Positions 53,308 to 63,016 of a DNA stretch of 64,000 nt are shown here, piece by piece. The DNA lies in NCBI GenBank assembly GCA_031402435.1, contig JANNSJ010000069.1, positions 124,001 to 188,000 of the forward strand, given 5' to 3'. The stretch's first letter is position 1. Each line of letters starts with the position of its first letter. The stretch comes from UBA11986 sp031402435 (GTDB taxonomy: Bacteria; Bacteroidota; Ignavibacteria; UBA10030; UBA6906). The notes under the pieces were generated by a model. The model was given only the letters and a program-made list of their open reading frames with translations. It ran no database searches and was not told the origin of the DNA. The position numbers and the translations under genes were made by a program.

Positions 53308-56070
53308 ATGAAGAAATACGTCTATTCATTTGGAAAAGGGAAAGCGGAAGGCAGTGCAGACATGAAGGGCCTGCTTGGAGGGAAGGGCGCAAACCTTGCA
53401 GAAATGACGAACATCGGACTTCCTGTTCCGGCAGGCATTACGGTATCAACCGAGGTTTGTACATACTACTATGCGAACAAGAAAACCTACCCGAAGTCGC
53501 TTACTGGTGAAGTAAAGGCGGCATTGAAGAAGGTCGAGAAGGCGATGAAGGCGACGTTCGGTAACCCGAAGAACCCGTTGCTCGTCTCCGTGCGTTCCGG
53601 CGCCCGTGCATCGATGCCGGGAATGATGGATACGATTCTCAACCTTGGCCTCAATGATGTTGTCGCTGAAGGCCTTGTCAAGAAGACCAACAATCCCCGC
53701 TTCGTGTACGACTCGTACCGACGGTTTGTCCAGATGTACGGCGATGTGGTGCTTGGACTGAAGCCCGTCCACAAGGATGAGATCGATCCTTTCGAACTGA
53801 TCATCGAACACAAGAAGAAATCGAAGGGTGTGCATCTTGATACTGAATTGACGGCAGATGATCTAAGGGATCTTGTCGTACTCTTCAAACATGCGATCAA
53901 GGAAAAAACGGGACACGATTTTCCTCAAGATCCGATGAAACAGATGTGGGGAGCGGTCAGTGCGGTGTTCGGTTCATGGAACAACGAACGCGCCATCGCA
54001 TATCGGAAAATGTATGACATCCCCGAATCCTGGGGAACGGCTGTGAATGTGCAATCGATGGTGTTCGGCAACATGGGTGAAGATTCCGGTACAGGAGTCG
54101 CGTTCACGCGCAACGCAGCCACGGGTGAGAATGCGTTCTACGGCGAATACCTGATGAACGCCCAAGGTGAAGATGTCGTTGCCGGTACGCGCACGCCGCT
54201 TCCGATCTCGGACCTTGCGAAAGCCAATCCGAAGATTTACAAACAGCTCGAGAAGATCAGGGGTGTTCTTGAAAAGCACTACCGGGATATGATGGACATC
54301 GAGTTCACGATCCAGCAAGGAACGCTATACATGCTTCAATGTCGAGCGGGCAAACGGACGGCATTCGCGGCCATTAAGATTGCCGTGGATATGGTTGTCG
54401 AGAAACGTATTTCCGAAAAGGAAGCACTACAGCGCATCGAACCGGATCAGCTCAACCAGCTTCTTCGCCCGGTGTTTGACGTGAAAGAGAAGGAAGCAGT
54501 TATCAAGAGTGGACGCTTACTTGCAAAGGGATTGAACGCAGGGCCCGGTGCCGCGACCGGTCGTGTTGTCTTTAACGCTCCCGATGCCGAGGAATGGAAG
54601 AAACGCGGTGAACTGGTCATCCTCACGCGCATCGAAACATCGCCGGAAGACATCAAAGGCATGGACGCAGCCGAAGGCATTCTCACGGCGCGAGGCGGCA
54701 TGACTTCGCATGCAGCCCTCGTTGCACGCCAAATGGGCAAGGTGTGCGTTGCCGGGTGTTCGGTACTGGAGATCGACTACACCATGCACACCATGACGGT
54801 GAAGGGAAAGATAATCAAAGAGGGTGATTGGATTTCGCTTGATGGGGCAACAGGCGAAGTGATCGAGGGGAAGGTTGCCACGAAGCCATCGGAAGTATTG
54901 CAGGTGCTCGTTGACAAGACACTTGAGCCGAAGAACGCTCCTATTTATCAGCAGTACGCGAAGATCATGTCGTGGGCCGACAAGTATCGCAGGTTGAAGA
55001 TCCGTACGAATGCCGACCAGCCTGATCAAGCGGCGAATGCTATTGCGTTCGGGGCAGAAGGCATCGGACTGTGCCGCACCGAACACATGTTCTTTGGTGA
55101 AGGAAAGATCGGCCCGATGCGGGAAATGATTCTCGCCGACAATGAACAGGAACGGCGACTGGCGCTCGCGAAACTGCTGCCGTTACAACGCGCCGACTTT
55201 GAAGGTATCTTTGAAGCAATGAACGGGCGACCGGTCACGATTCGAACCATCGATCCTCCGCTGCACGAGTTTGTGCCGCATGAAGAACAACAACAACGGG
55301 TACTTGCTGCACAAATGGGCGTCAGTTACGAGAAGGTGCACCAGCGTGTGGAGAGCCTGCACGAGTTCAACCCGATGCTCGGCTTCCGTGGTTGCCGACT
55401 TGGTATTATTTTTCCGGAGATCACGGAGATGCAGGCGCGGGCCATTTGCGAGGCTGCGGCGAATGTCCAGGCTCAGGGAATCAAGGTCGAACCTGAGATC
55501 ATGATCCCGTTGGTCGGCAATGTGAAGGAACTGGCGCATCAGGAACGAGTTGTTCGACGCGTTGCCTCCGAAGTGATGAAAGAAAAGGGAGTGAAGTTCA
55601 AGTACCTCGTTGGCACAATGATCGAAATACCACGCGGTGCGATTACGGCCGATGAAGTGGCAACAGTCGCGGAATTTTTCAGCTTCGGTACGAATGACCT
55701 TACACAGACAACACTCGGCGTGAGCCGTGACGATGCCGCACGATTCCTCATTCCCTATGTCGAAAAGGAAATCTACCCGAAGGATCCGTTCGAGGTGATT
55801 GATCGTGGCGGGGTCGGCGTCTTGATGAAGATGGCGGTAGAGAAGGGCCGCTCGGTGCGAACAGACTTGAAGATCGGTATTTGCGGTGAACATGGCGGTG
55901 ATCCGTCCTCCGTTGAGTTCTGCCATTTCCTTGGCCTCAATTATGTAAGTTGTTCGCCGTTCCGTGTGCCGATTGCGCGGTTGGCTGCGGCCCGTGCGGG
56001 TATCGCCGACCTGGAAAGTGCTGCCTCAACAAAGAAACGCGGGCCCGGTCGCTCGAAGAAACGAAAATAA
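53308..56070 (+). CDS. ppdK: Pyruvate, phosphate dikinase
   Basis: This encodes 920 residues. The enzyme interconverts pyruvate, ATP and phosphate with PEP, AMP and PPi. The N-terminal ATP-grasp shows KGANLAEMTNIGLPVPAG and GVAFTRNAATGE. The central phosphohistidine domain shows GGMTSHAALVARQMGKVCV. The C-terminal PEP domain shows GIGLCRTEHMF, FGTNDLTQTTLGVSRDDA and ICGEHGGDPSSVEF. The last ~15 residues are a Lys/Arg-rich tail (KKRGPGRSKKRK) beyond the usual end. PPi made in one direction would be a substrate for the membrane pyrophosphatase at the end of the window. Confidence 0.97.
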   Translation: MKKYVYSFGKGKAEGSADMKGLLGGKGANLAEMTNIGLPVPAGITVSTEVCTYYYANKKTYPKSLTGEVKAALKKVEKAMKATFGNPKNPLLVSVRSGARASMPGMMDTILNLGLNDVVAEGLVKKTNNPRFVYDSYRRFVQMYGDVVLGLKPVHKDEIDPFELIIEHKKKSKGVHLDTELTADDLRDLVVLFKHAIKEKTGHDFPQDPMKQMWGAVSAVFGSWNNERAIAYRKMYDIPESWGTAVNVQSMVFGNMGEDSGTGVAFTRNAATGENAFYGEYLMNAQGEDVVAGTRTPLPISDLAKANPKIYKQLEKIRGVLEKHYRDMMDIEFTIQQGTLYMLQCRAGKRTAFAAIKIAVDMVVEKRISEKEALQRIEPDQLNQLLRPVFDVKEKEAVIKSGRLLAKGLNAGPGAATGRVVFNAPDAEEWKKRGELVILTRIETSPEDIKGMDAAEGILTARGGMTSHAALVARQMGKVCVAGCSVLEIDYTMHTMTVKGKIIKEGDWISLDGATGEVIEGKVATKPSEVLQVLVDKTLEPKNAPIYQQYAKIMSWADKYRRLKIRTNADQPDQAANAIAFGAEGIGLCRTEHMFFGEGKIGPMREMILADNEQERRLALAKLLPLQRADFEGIFEAMNGRPVTIRTIDPPLHEFVPHEEQQQRVLAAQMGVSYEKVHQRVESLHEFNPMLGFRGCRLGIIFPEITEMQARAICEAAANVQAQGIKVEPEIMIPLVGNVKELAHQERVVRRVASEVMKEKGVKFKYLVGTMIEIPRGAITADEVATVAEFFSFGTNDLTQTTLGVSRDDAARFLIPYVEKEIYPKDPFEVIDRGGVGVLMKMAVEKGRSVRTDLKIGICGEHGGDPSSVEFCHFLGLNYVSCSPFRVPIARLAAARAGIADLESAASTKKRGPGRSKKRK

Positions 56071-56110
56071 TGATGGGTGTTTGGATTAATTTATTTAGAA
56101 GGATAGAGCC

Positions 56111-57157
56111 ATGACGTCAATGAAGCTTTCCGATTTTCGGTATCCTCTGCCGAGGAACCTTGTCGCCAAATTCCCGGCGACCCCGCGGGATAGTGCGCGC
56201 ATGATGGTGCTGAACAGGGCGGATGAGACAATCGAAAGCAAGAAGTTTACCGATATCGTTGCGTATTTCAAAAAGGGCGATTGTCTCGTGGTCAATGAAA
56301 CCAAGGTCTTTGCTGCCCGCCTGTTTGGACGCAAAGAAAAGACCAACGCGAAGATCGAGGTCTTTCTTCTGCGGGAGCTAAACAAAGAGGAAAACATCTG
56401 GGACGTGATCGTTGATCCTGCGCGGAAAGTCCGAATCGGGAACAAAATCTTCTTCGATGATGGGAAACTCTGGTGTGAAGTTATTGACAACACCACGTCT
56501 CGTGGGAGGACGGTACGGTTTAATATCCAGGGGGATTTCTTCAAGATCATCGATCGTATCGGGAAGATGCCGCTGCCGTATTATATCAAGCGCGATCCGA
56601 CCGACAGAGACAAGGACACGTATCAGTCGATTTTTGCCAAAAACCTGGGTGCGGTTGCTGCACCCACAGCGAGTCTTCACTTCTCCCAACGGATCGTCAC
56701 TGCATTGAAGAAGAAGGGTGTAAAGGTTGTTCCCGTAACGCTTCACATCGGGCTCGGGTCGTTCCGTCCGGTGGAGGTGGAGGATCTTACCAAACATAAG
56801 ATGGACTCGGAGTACTATGAGATTCCGGAGGAAACGGCGTCCGTTGTCAACAAGGCGATTGACAGCAAATGTACTGTGTTCGTATGTGGCACAAGCGCTT
56901 GCCGTGCATTGGAATCCAGCGTGACCACAGACGGCCACTTGAAATCCAACCGGGGATGGACGGACAAGTTCATTTTCCCGCCCTATGATTTCAAGATCGC
57001 GGACAAAGTTATCACGAACTTCCACATGCCGGAATCCACACTCATTATGCTTGTGTCGGCATTTGCGGGGCGTGATTTCATTATGCGCTCATACAAGAGG
57101 GCAATCAAGGAAGGATACCGGTTCTACAGTTATGGCGATGCCATGCTGATAGTCTAA
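56111..57157 (+). CDS. queA: S-adenosylmethionine:tRNA ribosyltransferase-isomerase
   Basis: This encodes 348 residues. QueA adds the cyclopentendiol moiety to tRNA in queuosine synthesis. The motifs LSDFRYPLPRNLVAKFPATP, VVNETKVFAARLFG, PLPYYIKRDPTDRDKDTYQS, GAVAAPTASLHFS, THIGLGSFRPV-like VTLHIGLGSFRPVEV and ITNFHMPESTLIMLVSAF are all visible. No other queuosine gene is adjacent. Confidence 0.96.
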   Translation: MTSMKLSDFRYPLPRNLVAKFPATPRDSARMMVLNRADETIESKKFTDIVAYFKKGDCLVVNETKVFAARLFGRKEKTNAKIEVFLLRELNKEENIWDVIVDPARKVRIGNKIFFDDGKLWCEVIDNTTSRGRTVRFNIQGDFFKIIDRIGKMPLPYYIKRDPTDRDKDTYQSIFAKNLGAVAAPTASLHFSQRIVTALKKKGVKVVPVTLHIGLGSFRPVEVEDLTKHKMDSEYYEIPEETASVVNKAIDSKCTVFVCGTSACRALESSVTTDGHLKSNRGWTDKFIFPPYDFKIADKVITNFHMPESTLIMLVSAFAGRDFIMRSYKRAIKEGYRFYSYGDAMLIV

Positions 57158-57179
57158 TGATGACAAACCCTGACGCTGC

Positions 57180-59015
57180 ATGAAACTCATTGTCCTCATA
57201 ACCCTTTGCGTTGTCGTAGTAGGGGTGTTCGTCCATCTCTTCCGCAAGAAGAACCTGCTCTCCTATTTCAGCGGGGGGAAGTGGTGGCTTACGTGGCTCT
57301 CGATTGCCGTCATTACGCTGATGGACGAGCTGACGTCAATCTTTTACGCTCCGAGTGAAGCTCATCGGTTCATCGGGACGTATGCGATTGCATTCATCGC
57401 CATCACGTCCTTGTTCATGCGGTTCCTTTCGACGCGCATGGTGGAAATTGCAGAGATACTTGAGCTTCATAATATTCGCGGCGGCGGCGTCTATTCATTC
57501 TCCTATCTTGTTCTCGGCCCCACCCTTTCATTTATTGCCGTCTCTTCGATCATCGTTGACTATGTGCTGACCGCGTGTATTTCCACAGTGAGCGCGGTGG
57601 AAAACGGCCTGACCTTCATCGCATTGACCCAGGGCGAGAAGCTTGGCATCCAGTTCATTATTGTCTGGGGCATAGCCGGGCTGAACATTCTCGGGATCAA
57701 GGAGAATGCGCGGGTCACGTTCGGAATTTTCTCTATTGTGGCTCTTGTGTTGCTGACGCTGCTCGGCTCGGCGCTCTACGAGGCGTCGCCTGCTTCATGG
57801 ACGATGATCGGCGAGAGCTTTCAGTTTTCAGCCGTCCATGTGGGGGATCTCGGATTCTTCAAGGGTTATGGTTTCATTATCATATGCCTTTCAGGCTGTA
57901 TTCTCGCCTACTCCGGAATCGAATCCGTTGTGCAGACAGCTGGATTGGTGAAGAGTTGGAAGGACATCGGCAAGGCATATATTTTTCTCGCAGTAACAAC
58001 CGGGATATTTACTCCGCTTATTTCCGCCCTCGTGTTGAGTTCCGGCCTTGATCCCGTAAAGCATGAAACTGACCTTATCACTCAATTTGCCATCCATCTC
58101 AACGGAATCCCTTTTGGTCTCCTCGTTGGTGCCATCGCAAGCGTTGCCCTGATTATGGCAGTCAACACTGCCTACGTCGCATCAAGTGAATTGATGGAAC
58201 GCGTTGCCCACCGCTATAACTTCCATTGGATCGTCAGGACAAACAAACGCCAATCGTTGTACCGCATACATATGCTCAGTGCGACCTTTTTTTCAATCAT
58301 CATTGTTCTCACGGATGGGAGTCAGAAAATCCTTGCCGAAATGTATGCACTGGGATTGGTCGCGAGTTTTACGATCAATATGGGATGTCTGCTGTACTAC
58401 AGGTATTTCACCGGCACAAAGGAGATCAGGGAATACAATACATCCCGCGTTGGGACGCTCGTATTGTTCGTGATTCTGGCGAGCTGTTTCGTGTACCTAA
58501 GTATTACAAAGCCTTACGGGATTGCGCTGTGGTCAATTGTCACCGCGGTATTTCTGCTGCTGGGTTTTCGCGTTGCGAGAAAACGGGCGCCCGAAAAAGG
58601 TGAGATCGAACGAACAGACAGCCCGCTGCAGATGGTGTTTGCCCTTGCTGAAAGTCCCGGTGAGAGGCTTGATATTTACTTCAAACGTCCTGCGGAGACT
58701 GTGAGCAGCGAAGAACAAGGCGTTGCGTACGTGAGTTTTTATTCGCCACGTGCGGGCATTCCGCCACAGCTTGCGCCAAACCACTACAGGTTTGCCAATA
58801 CGAGTCCGACCTTGTTTGATGGCATCATAGAGTTGCTGTACGTGCTCAAATATGAACTTCCCCATAAGCAAGTGACTGTCCACTTTGGCTGGCCGCAGTC
58901 CTCGTGGATTGACCGGTTGGCAATAGGCGTGATGGTGTTCAGTATTATGAAGCTTCCGAAGATGTTTCCCGAGTTCACATTCATGATTGAATATTTTGGC
59001 AAGCGGGATGCATAG
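57180..59015 (+). CDS. APC-superfamily amino acid/cation permease with C-terminal soluble domain
   Basis: This 611-residue protein has about 12-13 hydrophobic segments in the first ~465 residues (e.g. NIRGGGVYSFSYLVLGPTLS and IICLSGCILAYSGIESVVQT). They fit the APC fold for amino acid or related cation-coupled uptake. The remaining ~140 residues (from SPLQMVFALAES) are soluble and alpha/beta-like, with no family recognised, as in permeases with a cytoplasmic regulatory tail. The stop overlaps the ispD start by 8 bp. Confidence 0.82.
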   Translation: MKLIVLITLCVVVVGVFVHLFRKKNLLSYFSGGKWWLTWLSIAVITLMDELTSIFYAPSEAHRFIGTYAIAFIAITSLFMRFLSTRMVEIAEILELHNIRGGGVYSFSYLVLGPTLSFIAVSSIIVDYVLTACISTVSAVENGLTFIALTQGEKLGIQFIIVWGIAGLNILGIKENARVTFGIFSIVALVLLTLLGSALYEASPASWTMIGESFQFSAVHVGDLGFFKGYGFIIICLSGCILAYSGIESVVQTAGLVKSWKDIGKAYIFLAVTTGIFTPLISALVLSSGLDPVKHETDLITQFAIHLNGIPFGLLVGAIASVALIMAVNTAYVASSELMERVAHRYNFHWIVRTNKRQSLYRIHMLSATFFSIIIVLTDGSQKILAEMYALGLVASFTINMGCLLYYRYFTGTKEIREYNTSRVGTLVLFVILASCFVYLSITKPYGIALWSIVTAVFLLLGFRVARKRAPEKGEIERTDSPLQMVFALAESPGERLDIYFKRPAETVSSEEQGVAYVSFYSPRAGIPPQLAPNHYRFANTSPTLFDGIIELLYVLKYELPHKQVTVHFGWPQSSWIDRLAIGVMVFSIMKLPKMFPEFTFMIEYFGKRDA

Positions 59016-59694
59016 AGTCGGAGTCGTTATCGCAGCCGGTGGTGCAGGGAAAAGATTTGGCGGCCGGATACCCAAACAATTCCTGAGAGTGAACGGCATT
59101 CCCATTCTCAAATATACAGTGTCGTTGTTTGCCTCTCTCCGTTCTGTGGAAGAGATCGTCGTGGTCTCCGCCAGGAATCATATCGTACGCGTCGAAAAAC
59201 TGATCAGGCAAATGGGATCCGGGAAAATCATAAGTATTGTTTCGGGAGGAACGGAGAGGCAGGATTCTGTCTGGAATGGTCTGCAGGGGTTTATTTCCAG
59301 ACCCGACATTGTTCTCGTGCATGATGCCGCACGTCCTCTCGTTTCCAGAAAAATCGTGAATGCTGTTATCGCCGCTGCGGCCAGAAATCACGCCGCAGTG
59401 GTTGGCGTTAGGGTAAAGGACACCATCAAGATGGAAGGGATGAAGGGATTTTACGAACGAACCCTTGATCGAAACAGGCTTTGGGCGGTGCAGACGCCAC
59501 AGGGCTTCACGTTCGACCTTCTCATGAAAGCTCACAAGGCTGCGCGGCGTGGAAAGTATCTGGGCACAGACGAGTCATCATTGGTCGAGCGGCTGGGGAT
59601 CCCTGTACGAATCGTTGAGGGCGATGCCAGCAATATCAAGATTACTACGCGCCAGGATCTTCGTCTGGCTGAAATGTGGCTCACGAAGCATTGA
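59008..59694 (+). CDS. ispD: 2-C-methyl-D-erythritol 4-phosphate cytidylyltransferase
   Basis: Started at ATG 59008 it has 228 residues, overlapping the permease gene. IspD transfers CMP to methylerythritol phosphate in the MEP pathway. The nucleotide-binding GVVIAAGGAGKRFGG with IPKQFLRVNG, the VLVHDAARPLVS motif and AVQTPQGF are diagnostic. IspG of the same route is at 23.4 kb; ispF is not adjacent. Confidence 0.95.
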   Translation: MHRVGVVIAAGGAGKRFGGRIPKQFLRVNGIPILKYTVSLFASLRSVEEIVVVSARNHIVRVEKLIRQMGSGKIISIVSGGTERQDSVWNGLQGFISRPDIVLVHDAARPLVSRKIVNAVIAAAARNHAAVVGVRVKDTIKMEGMKGFYERTLDRNRLWAVQTPQGFTFDLLMKAHKAARRGKYLGTDESSLVERLGIPVRIVEGDASNIKITTRQDLRLAEMWLTKH

Positions 59695-59776
59695 ATCCGG
59701 CGATTGTGAAGGACTTCTTGCATGTCTCATTCCCATTCTCTATCTTTTGCCACGTTGATTTAACTGGTCGGGTCAG

Positions 59777-60445
59777 ATGATACCTATTGCAATCATAACA
59801 ATTCTCAGCTATCTCGTCGGTTCCATTCCAACGAGTATTATTGTTGCTCGAAACCGCCGGGGGATAGATATACGACAGCATGGCAGCGGCAATGCTGGAG
59901 GCACCAATGTGTTCCGCGTGCTGGGATGGAAGGCTGGATTGTTTGTGATTGTGGCGGATATGGCAAAAGGGTTGTTTGCTGCAATGGTGATTGCCCGGCT
60001 GATGTACGGCCCGATCCCGTTTGAGAACAAGACGCCGTTTGATGACTTCTCCGTCGTTCAAATTATCGCGGGCTGCTCTGCAATCCTCGGACATATCTGG
60101 ACATTGTTTGCGGGGTTTAAAGGAGGCAAGGGAATTGCCACTGCCGGGGGGATGTTGCTTGGCATCGCACCCATTGAGGTTGCAGTGTCAGTCGGTGTCT
60201 TTTTGATTGTGCTTCTGGTATCTCACTACGTGTCTCTCGGTTCTCTTAGTGCCGCTGTGTCGTTCCCTCTCACGATGTTTCTTCGTGAGAACGTATTTAT
60301 GGTGGATATCAGCGGCTACCATACACTGATCTATTTCAGCATTGGTATTTCACTGTTGATTATTTATACACACCGTGCAAACATCAAACGTTTGTTGGCG
60401 GGGACTGAGAACAGAATTACGCGTATTCCATTCTTCGGCAAGTAA
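59777..60445 (+). CDS. plsY: Glycerol-3-phosphate acyltransferase PlsY
   Basis: This 222-residue protein has about 5-7 membrane segments. It acylates glycerol 3-phosphate with acyl-phosphate, the first step of phospholipid synthesis. The family motifs GSIPTSIIVARN, DIRQHGSGNAGGTNVFRVLG and HIWTLFAGFKGGKGIAT are intact. Next downstream is gpsA, which makes its substrate, so the two genes form a functional pair. Confidence 0.94.
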   Translation: MIPIAIITILSYLVGSIPTSIIVARNRRGIDIRQHGSGNAGGTNVFRVLGWKAGLFVIVADMAKGLFAAMVIARLMYGPIPFENKTPFDDFSVVQIIAGCSAILGHIWTLFAGFKGGKGIATAGGMLLGIAPIEVAVSVGVFLIVLLVSHYVSLGSLSAAVSFPLTMFLRENVFMVDISGYHTLIYFSIGISLLIIYTHRANIKRLLAGTENRITRIPFFGK

Positions 60446-60482
60446 CTCACTTCTCGCAATTCAGCGTTTACCCTGAGTCGTC

Positions 60483-61484
60483 ATGCGTATCACTGTCCTC
60501 GGTGCAGGAAGCTGGGGCACCACACTTTCCATTCTACTGGCAAATAACGCACACAGCGTTACTCTCTGGTCGTACCGCGAACGGTACACGGAAGACATTC
60601 GCGCAAAATGTGAGAACCCCTCCTTTCTTCCAGGCATCAAAATTCCGGAGAGCATAGTCCCGACGAGCGATCTTATTGCTTCGGTACAGGATGCGGAGAT
60701 GATCGTTGCTGCTGTGCCGTCGCAATTCATCCGCAGTGTGATGGCACGCTTGAAGCATTTGCCGTTCGACAAGATCACCGTTGTGAATGTTGCCAAGGGT
60801 GTTGAGAATGGCACATTGATGACCATGTCCGAGATGCTGCACGATACCATTCCAAACCTTCCGACACGAAGCATTGCCACGCTCTCCGGTCCAAGCCATG
60901 CGGAAGAAGTGAGCAAGCAGATCCCCACCACGGTCGTTGCTGCGTCAACGGATAGTGAAACGGCAAAGCTCGTACAGTCCACGTTCATGGCGCGCTATTT
61001 CAGGGTATATGCGAGCAACGACTTGCGGGGAGTGGAACTTGGGGGATCGTTGAAGAACGTCATCGCCATAGCAGCCGGGGTTGTCGATGGCGCCAACCTC
61101 GGTGACAATACCAAGGCTGCTCTCATGACCCGCGGGATCGCGGAAATCACCCGCGTCGGTGTTGCCCTTGGCGCTCATGCCCGGACGTTCGCGGGGCTTT
61201 CTGGCATTGGGGATCTCATGGTGACGTGCATGAGCCGTCACAGCCGCAACCGTTTTGTGGGCGTGGAAATCGGCAAGGGGCGCAAGCTTCCCGATATTCT
61301 TTCCGAAATGGTAATGGTGGCCGAAGGAGTGGAAACAACAAAGTCTGCAAGAGATCTTGCAAAGAGGACTGGCGTTGAGAGTCCTATCATAAGCGAAGTG
61401 TACAAGATGCTCTTTGAAGGCAAGAACCCGCACGATGCATGCTACGACCTGATGACGAGAGATCCGAAGGGGGAAGTGTATTAG
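60483..61484 (+). CDS. gpsA: Glycerol-3-phosphate dehydrogenase [NAD(P)+]
   Basis: This encodes 333 residues. It reduces DHAP to sn-glycerol 3-phosphate for phospholipid synthesis. The N-terminal VLGAGSWGTTLSILLANNAH, the LSGPSHAEEV motif and the active-site GSLKNVIAIAAGVVDGANLG and NTKAALMTRGIAEI are intact. It lies 37 bp after plsY. Confidence 0.96.
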   Translation: MRITVLGAGSWGTTLSILLANNAHSVTLWSYRERYTEDIRAKCENPSFLPGIKIPESIVPTSDLIASVQDAEMIVAAVPSQFIRSVMARLKHLPFDKITVVNVAKGVENGTLMTMSEMLHDTIPNLPTRSIATLSGPSHAEEVSKQIPTTVVAASTDSETAKLVQSTFMARYFRVYASNDLRGVELGGSLKNVIAIAAGVVDGANLGDNTKAALMTRGIAEITRVGVALGAHARTFAGLSGIGDLMVTCMSRHSRNRFVGVEIGKGRKLPDILSEMVMVAEGVETTKSARDLAKRTGVESPIISEVYKMLFEGKNPHDACYDLMTRDPKGEVY

Positions 61485-62045
61485 CGGATTGCTGATTGTA
61501 GATTTAAGATTGTGGAATGTTTTGATGAACAACCCGCGGCGAGACTTATCTGCGGGTTTTGTTATTGGTGGGATGAGAATAACGCCACAACTTGGAAAGG
61601 AAACCATGCGCAACGTTGCACAATCTCTCCGTGAGACCATTGATGCCGTGAGTCGCGACTGCTTGTAATTGCAGAACGCCGTGCTTCTGCAGAGCCTTAT
61701 CCGGACAAGTGGTCCATCAAAGGAATCCTTGGTCATCAGCATGGTATTGAGCCGTAAAAAGTTGCATTGAAGGAAGGAAAGGATCCAAATGATCTCGAGT
61801 GGGGAAGAGAACCCGCTCCGTTGTGCGGAGTCGTGCATGCCGACAACATCGCAGATTGTATCACCCGTGGCAGCGAACCGGCTGTGAAGTTGGAAGAATC
61901 CCTAAGCGTTATAAAGATTATTGAAGCGGCAAAAAGAAGTAAGATGAGGAAGAAGTTGATGTTGTACGCAAGCACTGCTCGATCGAATCATTCACGGGTG
62001 GCAGACTGCTCGCTCTTCAAAAAAGATTCGCCGGCCATAAGGCGG
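61485..62045 (+). pseudogene. Gene-poor stretch with possible oxidoreductase remnant
   Basis: This 561-bp gap after gpsA contains no convincing intact gene. The plus-strand stretch 61767-61940 reads CGVVHADNIADCITRGSEPA, then VKLEESLSVIKIIEAAKRS. That resembles the C-terminal helix of Gfo/Idh/MocA oxidoreductases, but the frame carries stops just upstream (61757) and runs on into antisense of the next gene. It looks like a decayed fragment. The terminator of gpsA is at 61531. The remnant assignment is weak. Confidence 0.3.
61531..61562 (+). terminator. Intrinsic terminator after gpsA
   Basis: AACCCGC (61531-61537) pairs with GCGGGTT (61552-61558), with a 14-base loop, followed by TTGTT. Confidence 0.6.
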
Positions 62046-62708
62046 CTACTTGCGTTTCCCCTCCTTTACCAGCGATGCGAAAACCCATCCGGCTTTCCCA
62101 GACTTCGTTTTTATCTTGACCCACTCCGGGCCTTTCCCCGCGAACCTTTTCACAATCTCCACACGTTCACCGCGCTTGAGGTCACCGAACGTGACTTTCC
62201 CAGTCATGTCGGGCATTTTCCTCAGGCGAAGATTGGGAACGTCGACAGTTGCGTTGGGTCGTATGGACTGCTGGACAATTTCTATCGGCGGCGACACCAC
62301 ATTGCTTGATGATAGGGGCTGTTCCACTGCTTCAACTTCCGGTTCGTTTTGCGGTTGTGTCGCTACAACAGGCGTTGGTTCAAACGATCCGCCCGTTTCG
62401 GGGACAGGTGCCCAGCCCTTGCTTGTAGCAGATGACATGTAGAGTGCGTACGACACGATCAGGAGCACGCAGGCCCCTATTACCATCATATACAGTCCCC
62501 ACGGTTCTTTTGAATCCCGTTGGGCTTGATAGAGGTGGGGCGGCTGGGTCTGCGCCTGCTTGCCGGCTCGTTGCACGTTGTTCATCTTTTTGTCGGTCAG
62601 GCCGGGTTTTCCTGTTGCGGTTGTCTGTGCAGGTTTCCGAACCTTTGCGCCAGACACCGGTTGCTGGGATTTTGGTTTGATTTGTTTTTTCTCGTCTGCA
62701 GGGATCAT
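62046..62708 (-). CDS. Membrane protein with C-terminal bacterial SH3 domain
   Basis: This 220-residue protein has a polar, Lys/Gln-rich N-terminus (~1-65), a single membrane segment (WGLYMMVIGACVLLIVSYAL, ~69-90) and a Pro/Glu-rich linker. A C-terminal SH3b domain follows (NLRLRKMPDMTGKVTFGDLK ... WVKIKTKSGKAGWVFASLV). The topology places the SH3b domain outside, where it would bind peptidoglycan or peptide stems. There is no partner gene adjacent. Role unknown; wall sensing or attachment is inference. Confidence 0.82.
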   Translation of the reverse strand: MIPADEKKQIKPKSQQPVSGAKVRKPAQTTATGKPGLTDKKMNNVQRAGKQAQTQPPHLYQAQRDSKEPWGLYMMVIGACVLLIVSYALYMSSATSKGWAPVPETGGSFEPTPVVATQPQNEPEVEAVEQPLSSSNVVSPPIEIVQQSIRPNATVDVPNLRLRKMPDMTGKVTFGDLKRGERVEIVKRFAGKGPEWVKIKTKSGKAGWVFASLVKEGKRK

Positions 62709-62980
62709 TTTATCGCATCCAGATTGTGACTTGCTTTTGACTTTCCCCTCATGGTCATCCCAAGCACGGTATTACCTCGGAACCTTCTCGCAATTTCCGT
62801 TCCAATGTTCATCGTGGCTGATATGCACTATTTCGTGCATATTGTTTTGGGATGCGGTCGAATTTGCACCTGTGGTGTAAGAAGTTCTAGTGCCGCATGC
62901 CTTGCTGACGGTTATATTGAAGCACCCCCTTGCAGAGAATACCCTCGGTTTGAGAGGTTCGGATAGAATCAACTAAACAA

Positions 62981-63010
62981 AAAATCCCGCTCCTTTCGAA
63001 GCGGGATTTT
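62981..63010. terminator. Bidirectional-looking terminator at the end of the pyrophosphatase gene
   Basis: AAAATCCCGCT (62981-62991) pairs perfectly with AGCGGGATTTT (63000-63010) around an 8-base loop. A-run and T-run flanks mean it can end transcription in both directions. It serves hppA, which is transcribed leftward into it. Confidence 0.85.
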
Positions 63011-63016
63011 CATTTC

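Noticed and set aside
61767..62309. Plus-strand frame of 180 codons
   Set aside because: Its second half is antisense to the SH3-domain gene and the first half has only weak similarity to an oxidoreductase tail, so it is not a complete gene.
62751..62972. Overlapping 66- and 71-codon frames in the intergenic region
   Set aside because: They lie on opposite strands over the same DNA, have no ribosome-binding site that I trust and no recognised family.
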